From NCBI GenBank assembly GCA_036346375.1, contig CM070512.1:37990466-38054465 (forward strand): a stretch of 64,000 nucleotides of DNA, given 5' to 3'. The notes under the pieces were generated by a model. That model was not told where the DNA came from. It saw only the letters and a program-made list of their open reading frames with translations, and ran no database searches. Shown here one piece after another: positions 56,301 to 64,000 of the stretch; the first letter of the stretch is position 1, and each line of letters begins with the position of its first letter. Origin of the DNA: Guadua angustifolia. Taxonomy: Eukaryota > Streptophyta > Magnoliopsida > Poales > Poaceae. Made by a program: the position numbers and the translations under genes.

Positions 56301-57200
56301 TGTATTAGAGGTAAACTTCGGTAAATAGGGACTCATCAACGAGAAATGATTTCATTACCCTTCTTTGCTAACCATTGCACGAATCCCGCACAATCCTTTT
56401 ATGCGTGTCCGGGCTTCTTGCAAAATTTGCAAAGGTAGTTCCCTGAGGTAGGTGGTACAGGAGGTGCCTGAGCAACAGCTTTTCCCTTAGCATCATTTTT
56501 AGGAGGGTGATAAGGCTTTTTGTTTGCCTTAAACCCACCAGACTCCCCCTGATTCTTTCTTTTGCCATTGCTGACAAGATGAGCTTGTTCCTTCAATCTC
56601 TCTGCCTTTTGCCTCTCTTCTTCCTCAACAGAGTGGCTTATAAGCTCAGCTATGGACCACTTCTCCTTCTGAGTGTTGTAATTGATCTTGAAGGGTCCAT
56701 ACTCAGGAGGCAATGAGCTCATAATGAAATGAACAAGAAAGCCATCAGAAATGGCCATGTCCATCCCCTTCAGTCTAGCCGCCATGTCAGTCATGCTCAT
56801 GATATGCTCCCTCACACCGCTGTTACCATCATAGCGGGAGGTGAGCATCTTGCATGATCGAGGTACTAGCATAAGTCTTGGAAGATCCTTAAAATTATCC
56901 TCGACATTAGCTAAGTATTTTTAGCATTTTTGAATCGAGGATTCCTCCCTTAATCCAAGTAAATGCTATTCTTGATGATCATTAGTGACATGCGGTTAGA
57001 CTTCTCCCACCGCTCCGCCTTCTCATCATATTGCTTTTTGAGATTAGCGTAATTCTCAACATTAGGGCGGGTGCGACAGAGCATCCTCTCGTAATGCTAG
57101 GTCAAGGTCCAAGACCCTAGCGTAATGAGGATCTTGTCTTTCCACGAGGAAAGTTAGTGCCATTGAGTGTTCAATGCCATTGATCTGAGCGGCAACATTG
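53371..57200 (-). pseudogene. Copia gag-pol polyprotein, multiply broken
   Basis: Gag (57200-56399): IEHSMALTFLVERQDPHYAR, the UBN2-like MLTSRYDGN and HIMSMTDMAARLKGMDM, and one zinc knuckle CKFCKKPGHA. The integrase H-C finger WHYRLGHISRGRM / CLDCIKGK lies near 55790-55890. In the integrase core, the first catalytic position reads IHTNICGSF, with Asn where the family has Asp; then FTDDFSRYGYIF; and GVAERRNRTLMYMV near the third acidic residue. Reverse transcriptase (54386-53781) has the active-site LVLYVDDILLASSD. RNase H (53613-53371) starts near YSDADFAGCVDTKKSISGY. At least five frame changes or stops separate these pieces. The element cannot move on its own. Confidence 0.88.
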
Positions 57201-58363
57201 TTAATTGCTGAAAAATAACAACAAAATTTCATTAATAATTGCCATATATGTAATTAACCCTACGTTGGTCTGATTAAATACATATAAATGATAAAATATC
57301 ATAAGATTTCATTTCGCATCACCGTTGGGCAGAAAACGAAATGAAATTTAACAGCAAGATTAAGTCCTAAATTGCATCACCGTTGGGCAGAAACAAAATA
57401 GGCATTAATTATATAAGAAACGGCTTAAAATTTCTAATAACGTTGGTTATACATAATTTTAAGCCAAAATTAATTCTCCAATTAAATTTCGCGTTGGTTC
57501 CATTTAATCAGAGATAATATGCAGAATAATCATCATGAAAGAATTAATTGGCAGAGAAAATTAATCATAACATTAATGCTCGAAAATAAAGTAATTAAAC
57601 AATCATTAATTCTGAAATTAAACAAGATTAAATTCTACTGATCATCCGGACTGAAAATCACTCGGCTGGAACAAACCGAAGCCCACATCATTCGGCCCAG
57701 CAGCGAAAGCATTCGGCCTGGCGCCCAACCGATGAATCGGACGGCCGAGATCAATCACGACCGAAACAAAAACCAGCACAAAAACCCTAAACCTAATTTG
57801 TTTTCCCTTTCCAAAACCAGTGGCGGGCTTGTGTGAAAAAAAATGGCGGCAGACGGCGCGATGATGCGGCAAGCGACGTCTTTGCGTGCAGAGGCTGCGA
57901 GTAGCGGTATAGCCATGGCGGCGAGCGATCGTCGGCCGACATAAATGAGCCCGATCTTTGGCGACAGCAGCGCCGAGGAGCGGCGCCAAAGCATAAAGAA
58001 TAAGCTAAGTGCCAGATTCCCTCTTAATGCCATTAAGTTTGGTGATATGAGTTCTTATTTGGGGATTTTGGGTTCGGGATTTTGGGGATTGGAGTTCAAA
58101 TCCGAAGGGGATTTAGGGGATTAGGGTTCGGATTTGATGGGGATTTCGGGGCTAGGGATTTGTTTGGCTCTTATCCTCTCCTTCTTCTTGCTAAAACCGA
58201 GAAAATAACCCCTAAACCGACAGATACAAGACCAAATCCGAACCTAAATTAGGCATTGAACTGACTAACAAGGTCTAATCTGAAGCTAATCAACCTCAAT
58301 CCGACAAGAACAAGACAAATCCGAGACTAAACCGGGCTAATTGGAACATGATTAGGCTAGGTT
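57201..58363 (-). other. Copia leader between gag and primer-binding site
   Basis: Non-coding, with ATTAATT-rich sequence at 57230-57650 containing repeated GCATCACCGTTGGGCAGAAA, and GGGGATT repeats near 58050-58150. No gene recognised. Confidence 0.5.
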
Positions 58364-58375
58364 GCTCTGATACCA
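58364..58375 (-). other. Copia primer-binding site
   Basis: TGGTATCAGAGC on the minus strand, two bases after the LTR end; complementary to the 3' end of initiator methionine tRNA, the standard Copia primer. Confidence 0.85.
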
Positions 58376-58377
58376 AA

Positions 58378-58841
58378 TGATAGTTTTAATCTAAGCACTA
58401 AGTCATCATCTAGCCTACATCATGATCACTTTTATGCGGAAATCAGTATGAGTACTAACCCGGTGATGAGAGATTCGCCATCGGTTGGTTGTCGGTGAAG
58501 GAGAAGGATGAACGCCGGATCTCTGCGCAGCTCTTGCGGGTGGTAGCGGCGGCCTTGAGGACACCACCTACACGACCACGAACAGCCCTTGAAATCCCTC
58601 GGTAGCCGGCAATGATCGGTAGAAGAGTTAGGGTTTTGGGAGGATGGAAAAGCGAACATAGATTGTCACCTATGAGCGTGCTCACATCCCTTTTAATCTG
58701 GCTGAGGGAATCGGGCGTGCTCCATACATGGGCGCCTCCGATCATGGCGCGTAGCTCATTAGGAAAGTCTGCTTTAGGAAATATTTGGCTGTGTGGGATT
58801 TGGGTGGTATCTTTCCATATCACAGCCGAGATCAACCAACA
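58378..58841 (-). repeat. 5' LTR of Copia
   Basis: Starts TGTTGG at 58841 and ends with CA at 58379-58378, 464 bp. The outer ~205 bp are shared with the truncated LTR at 52712-52916. Confidence 0.85.
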
Positions 58842-59952
58842 GTTTCATGTTGAATCTGCTATATTGCAGTATGGAAATAGCTCTGCTGCTGTACCACACG
58901 AGATTTCACGAACTGGACATACACCCGTTGAACGGCAACCTATAGCCGCCACAATTCCACAGATATACAACCTGAATCCACATGAGATCGTGGTAAGAAT
59001 CACTCCCTCCCTTTTGTTATTCTCTGCAATCCGTTCTTCTCGGTCTTGCCTTCCATATTTTTTACTCAATACTTGTGTACATAGGGCAATAGCTATGTTC
59101 TAGACATTGCTAGCAAGACTCTTGTCCTTGACCAACCGTGGTGGTATTAGGGATGGAAACGGCCCGGTCAGTTGTGGGTTCTACAAAATCCGACCCAACA
59201 GAAAACATGAATCGGAAAACTCGATTCGAGCCCGAATACCCTATTGGGTAAAAAAACTATACCCGAATCCGAACCTGACGGGTACCAGAAACTCGACTCT
59301 AAACCTGACGGGTACCCGATGGGTATGTGCGGTATTTCGGATACCCGATAAGTACCCACGAGTGAAAATTAGAACTCAAACCCGATCCAAATCCATCTCG
59401 GGTACTCGACCTGAAGAACCCACGGGTAAAAATTAGAACCCAAACCCAACCCGATCGGTGCAAAACCCACGGGTCTGATTGCCATCCCTAGGTAGTATTT
59501 AGGGTGTACAACTTGCAAAAGAACAGTTAACTGCGAGAAAGATACACCTATATATCAAAAATGAGGTATAACAACAACCGAGACACGGTATGTTCTACTT
59601 CTTCTTACGCATTTCGCTTCCCGCATTATATACCGCTGCTGATATACAATTCAATACCTTTTAATCCCTATGTCATAGGTACCAAATTACAATACATGGA
59701 GTAGATCTATCTGACATCAACAAGCAAGACGCCAAAACTGCTGAATTTATTTTCTTCGCTGACATAGCTGAGCAACTCGTTGGATGCCCTGTCCTTCCTC
59801 TTATAACAGCTACTGAAGGAGCCCACGATTTTATTATTCCACCACAGATAACAAGACCCTACATATGGAAAGCAATATAATGTGAGAGTAACTGTGACAC
59901 GTCGAGCAATGCAAAGGACACAGATATCATATCAAGTTGGTTCGATAGCGCT
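58842..59952 (+). pseudogene. Helitron-type RPA70-like single-strand DNA-binding protein, C-terminal part
   Basis: After the Copia LTR the plus strand reads FHVESAILQ-like sequence and IYNLNPHEIVVRITPSLL. An intron-like stretch follows, then YVLDIASKTLVLDQPWW. The MITE at 59148-59490 interrupts, and the frame resumes as YLGCTTCKRTVNCEKD, the zinc-binding part of RPA large subunits. A short intron (59588-59678) precedes the OB-fold segment ITIHGVDLSDINKQDAKTAE, FIFFADIAEQLVGCPVLPL and ITATEGAHDFIIP. After a frame change comes YNVRVTVTRRAMQRTQISYQ. Plant Helitrons carry such RPA genes downstream of the helicase in the same orientation, which fits here, although a host RPA1 relic cannot be excluded. 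The copy is dead. Confidence 0.75.
59148..59490. mobile_element. hAT-like MITE, 343 bp
   Basis: Starts TAGGGATGGAAACGG and ends GCCATCCCTA. Flanks are GGTGGTAT (59140-59147) and GGTAGTAT (59491-59498), an 8-bp duplication with one change. The interior repeats ACCCGANGGGTACCCG-like phrases (CGGGTA, TACCCG), characteristic of a well-known plant MITE type. Excising it rejoins the RPA-like frame DQPWWY. Confidence 0.85.
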
Positions 59953-62900
59953 TGTGAGACCCCGTTCTGGCGAACAGGAACCTCCATGTGTATACAGTAC
60001 TAGTCCCTGGATCAGTAGCTAGCACACACATGTTTACAACAATGATATCACAAGCAAACAGGATATTTATAACTGCACCTGAATAATTATCTGAACAAAT
60101 TTTACAACACTTAGGAATAATAAAGTAGTAACAACAACTGCGGCGGAAAAGCCAAAACCGGTGGATTGCCATTACAACCCGCAGCATCGGTCGGGAAACA
60201 CCTAAGTAAAAGTCGTCATCTAAACTCCCACGACAAGATCTTGAAAATATCGTCGTCGGCAAGGCTGCTTCTTCATCTTCGAGACAGCGGGTAAAGCAAG
60301 AATTGAGTACATTGGTACTCACAAGACTTGATAGCAAATGCAATTAAATAATCATGCGAGCTTAAACAAGGATAGGCTCTAGTTATTTTGCGATTTGCTA
60401 AAACCGATAAAAGCATAAACTAGTATTAGATTGCAATTCGCATTTAAAAACAATTGCGAAAAGAATAAGTAATTTACGAAAGTAAATCTGATTGCTCAAC
60501 CAGTCTACCGATCGATGACCATACATGCCGATTCCTTTGGACATAAAACAGTTGCTAAAACCAGTTTCAAACCGAAACTTCAGTTTTCAGAAATTAACAA
60601 AGTCTAACATTGGAATGACTTCACCAAGTGCCCTTGACCGCGGGCGCGGCTAATCAATTAGATTTTAAACTCTGCAGAGGTGTACAACTTTACCCACAAG
60701 GAATGATCAACTCACCACGTCAGCCGTGGATCGCCATACAAGAGTATGCGAATGAGCGATCATACATAGTCATTACATTACCTAGACATGGCTTTGACCA
60801 GCCCGGGACGTTAACCCCCGCCGTAGAACTAGAAACACACACCCAAGCCGTGGATCCACTTTCTCACACACCAACACAACGTTTCTAAACACGGCAGGGC
60901 GTACACCGTTGCATTAGCAAGTAGACTGACCGAATACCCGTCGAGGTAGACTGACAGGAAAACACATGCGAGCTCCGCCTACCAATGAACAAAGCTATGT
61001 CTAATTAACATAACAAGCTATGGCTAACCCATCCTCACCCTTGTGGTTGCACGAAATCTCGGATCAATAGCGTCCCATTGCTCGGTCCTTAAAGCGGCAG
61101 GCGACCTCCACCCTACACTACGTGCGGTTCCTTTTTGCACTACCGGCTATTGCTAATCGTCGCCCACATCCAAATCATAGTTTTAGTTGGAGTTTTAGTA
61201 AACTAATAGCAACCTTTTCAAATGGCGTTGGTTGAATAAGCAAATTCGGCCCGAATCATTTTAGCGTTAAGCATGGCTAAGCAGATATTATATCTAACGG
61301 TTATAACCACAGTGACATTAGTTTATGTCTAGCCCATACATATGGTTACAAGGTTCTCATGTCTTACTGATTAAAGGAAAACCATAATACACAGGGATAA
61401 CTAGCTATTCTACCCAACATAGCTGTTTTACGGAGAATTACTCGTATGCATAATACAGTTGCAAAAACAACATATCGTAAGTGAATTATTGGAATCAACA
61501 TGATCAAGGGATTGCTTGCCTTGCTCAGCACTGCCAATCTCAAACTCAGGATCAGCTTCAGGATTTTCCTCCTCGACGGGCTCGTCAACGTCTACACGCC
61601 GCAAGACAAAGCACAAAATAATTAACAGCAAGTAAAAAGGGCAAAAAGAAAATTGATAGTAAGAACGAATATAACTCCACACACAGAACAGGGTTGCTTA
61701 TTATGAATTTATTTTCCTCATTTTATGAATTCAAGATGCTAAAATTGTGAATTCTTTTATTTTATCTTTTCGAATTCAAGACGCAAAAATAGATTAAACT
61801 ATAATAATTTAATCATTTCAGGCCTAGACAGATCCTTACCCCTTTTTAATAGATTCAGATTCAAAGCAACATTTTATTAAGAGTTTAATCACTAAAAGAG
61901 CATCTCCCATTGCTATTATACATATATATGAACTTTCATATATATATATATTGTAGCATATGTGTGAGTATGCATATAGGTCTGCACATGGACAACCAGA
62001 ATTTCATTAAGCTCAATGCCATTACGGAAGTGCCAAACCTTGCCCTACATTACTCCTGATTATGCCATACTTCTATTTGTACTTAAAGCATATTCTCATT
62101 TTAAACTATACATGTGACATTGTTTCACTTAAGGATTTATTAAGCAACTGGAATATCTCCACTTAAACATCATTACATTACATTTTTAAGCTATTAACAG
62201 TACCAGGGTTCCCTGAAAATTCACTTTTCTTAATTTTGTCTAAAGTTAAAATTATTAATTACCAATGGCATAAAGTATTTCTTCATGTATTTCATTTACC
62301 AGAAATCATACAGTGATTCTTCTAAAAATATTTTTGCATATTCTAATTCTTCTGGATTTTACATGAATTTTAAAATTTATTTCATTTAAATTGGACCAAT
62401 GGTTCAAAAGTTATTTAAACTTAAATGAACTCGGGTATGAAAATCCTCTAAAAATCAGAACTTTCCGAAAATAGAAAATACGTTTTCCTTCAGAAATTGC
62501 GCTTTCCTTTCTAGCTAAAACCGATTCACTCTCGACAAAGGACCCCATTGGCGTGTGAGAGAACAGAGGTTCTCGGGTTTGAGCTTCTTGGCCGCGAATG
62601 GTGGCCGGGAGCTTGGGGAATGGATGGCACCTACACCATCAAGCGAGTCTGTTGGTGGTACCCATTGGCTCGGGATGGTGGGAGCACGGCCGCCCACTTG
62701 CGCTCTGACGGCCCGCCACGGACCTCGGCGCAATCTCTATTCAGCGACTCTTTGGTTCGGGCGAGGGTCAGAAGCATCGATGGGTGGAGGGTTCGATTTT
62801 ACCTAGAATCGGCACGGAGACGTAAGCCAAATGGCTGCCTTACGGAGCGCTGGTGGGAAGAAGACCCGTGAGCTCGGCGAACCACATGGAATGAGTGAGA

Positions 62901-64000
62901 ATAAGGATTGATCAATGACATAGAGGCTTAGGCGGCTTTTGAACCCGAAATTTTGGAAATTACGGTTGATTCGAGTTCTGCGTTGTTTCCCCCTTTCCTC
63001 GCTTCTGCGCACAATGGAGAAAACGCAGAAGAAGGAGCAAGAGTGATGAATGGAAAGGGAAAAATCACTAGTGTGGCTAGGAGTGGCTTTGTGGAGGTTT
63101 AGCGTATTTGTGGAAAGCCCGGGGCGCTAGCTGGCATCGGCTACATTTGGCTCGGCGGAGAGTCAAGTGGCGGGAGAAGGTAATGGCGGGCCCAGGTGTG
63201 AACGACTCGTGGGTGAAAGCAAAGTCGGGCGTGAGGAAGATGACGCAAGGGGACGACCGGAGGTGAATTGATTCACTGAATCGAGTTTGGGTGCGCTCCA
63301 TGCTTCGGGAGACTTCACAGCGATGCACCGATCGGGAGAAACGACGTTGGGGAAGAAGAGCCTGGCAGGTGGGGCCTGGGGCCACTGCCAGGGACTGAAA
63401 GATTTCACCGAGCGCCAGCTAAACGGAACAGAGACGGTTCGGCCCACATTGTCAGCGACTTGGCCGAAGAAACAGAGTGGTTGGGCACCGTTTTCTCCCT
63501 CTCTCTCTGATTTTCATTAGTGGTCAAGTGAATACAGAAAATGGTGAAACTTTTTAACCGTGTTCTCCAACCAGTATTTACCCCCTGGTAAAAATTTGAG
63601 GTTTATCCAAGTTACTGAAATTTTATAAAAATTCTTTCAATAGTGGCTGTTTGATTTCCTATCCTCTGTCTTCGATTTTTGTTTATGATCAAATGTAATC
63701 CATTATTTTTAAATATTTGTTTTTCAATTGGATTTGGGCTATGGATTCTGATGTAAAATTTTTAGCTCAATTACTCGAGCCATTATTTAATTACAATTCG
63801 ACCTTTGAAATTTCCATTTTCTAAGTTTTCTATTTTTGAATTTTATTAAGTCTCAAACCATTTTATTAATTTATTATATTTTTGCTATGTGTAGATATAG
63901 CAATGAGGTTCTCATATAAATTTTCTCAATTCCATTTACTGTTCCAATATTTTCCACCATTTTCGATAATGCATTATTTGGGAACAAAAATTTGTTCGAC
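59953..64000 (+). mobile_element. Probable long LTR or non-coding retroelement, runs to window end
   Basis: TGTGAGACCCCGTTCTGGCG at 59953 starts abruptly inside the RPA-like gene. The next ~400 bp (CAGTACTAGTCCCTGGATCA, CCTGAATAATTATCTGAACA, GAGTACATTGGTACTCAC) resemble sequences I associate with long Gypsy LTRs of grasses. There is no gag-pol, and the only coding-like patch is a short acidic minus-strand frame (RVDVDEPVEEENPEADPEFE) near 61530-61600 that I cannot assign. 62500-63530 is GC-rich with non-conserved frames; 63550-64000 is AT-rich. The far end is outside the window. Confidence 0.5.

Larger units (their letters stand above)
52712..58841 (-). mobile_element. Degenerate Copia (Ty1) LTR retrotransposon
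   Basis: Minus-strand orientation. The 5' LTR is at 58378-58841 (TGTTGGTTGATCTCGGC start); its end is followed by TGGTATCAGAGC, the primer site for initiator Met tRNA. Gag-pol relics follow leftwards to 53371. A purine-rich ATGGGAGAA at 52917-52925 lies just before the 3' LTR (52916-52712), which keeps only its first ~205 bp. The element interrupts the Helitron RPA-like gene at 58842. Confidence 0.88.

Noticed and set aside
61428..61682. Acidic minus-strand ORF as a host gene
   Set aside because: No family match, no exon structure, and it lies within retroelement-like non-coding sequence.
1..64000. tRNA or rRNA genes, CRISPR arrays, bacterial-type operons
   Set aside because: None seen; the window is plant nuclear DNA, and tRNA-like matches are only retroelement primer sites.

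Overview
The window is plant nuclear DNA, most likely from a grass. It is dense in transposable elements, has no operons, has intron-containing genes, and carries rice-type families: a CC-NB-ARC-LRR gene with a grass-style C-terminus, CACTA, MULE, hAT and Helitron coding relics, a Gypsy-like element with an antisense 'Transposase_28' ORF, and Copia. One 100-N assembly gap lies at 3274-3373. I could not name the species.

Layout. 1-1357 is the terminal part of a CACTA element inserted into a decayed MULE transposase (1358-2700, minus). After the gap comes a satellite of about 171-bp monomers in a three-monomer higher-order repeat (3374-4933), then a nuclear copy of chloroplast atpA (5205-5472). 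7083-13716 is an NLR gene in two exons. Its 3.8-kb intron is filled with alternating inverted repeats, and a 38-bp locally templated insertion shifts the frame of its last LRR segment. 17676-20172 holds two head-to-head ribosomal protein genes, eS26 (minus) and eS12 (plus), sharing a compact promoter. Both are damaged.

21043-35588 is a 14.5-kb CACTA element with matching termini and a GGA target duplication. It contains a broken TNP2-type transposase, a Transposase_24-like region, a broken Ulp1-like protease, a 9-bp-TSD MITE and an antisense hAT transposase relic. 36038-37183 is a deleted hAT element. 39159-46707 is Helitron Rep/helicase sequence in two overlapping pieces. Between them lies an insert with fragments of two host genes (an EDR4-like zinc-ribbon exon and a SAP-type AN1 exon), a MITE, and a CACTA terminus. 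A 422-bp hAT-like element with a perfect 8-bp TSD sits inside the helicase gene. 47630-52346 is the distal part of a second CACTA family (TTTTCGTCGG subterminal repeats), split by a small Gypsy-like LTR element (about 47983-50672). 52712-58841 is a degenerate Copia element on the minus strand. It interrupts a Helitron-type RPA gene that resumes at 58842-59952, itself hit by another hAT-like MITE. From 59953 to the window end the sequence looks like a long LTR or a related non-coding retroelement.

How it fits together. Only the NLR resembles a potentially expressed host gene. The rest is a record of nested insertions whose order can partly be read from target-site duplications. The strongest candidates for something new are the satellite higher-order repeat, the damaged divergent ribosomal protein gene pair, the filler-DNA frameshift in the NLR, and the Helitron/CACTA composite carrying host exon fragments.
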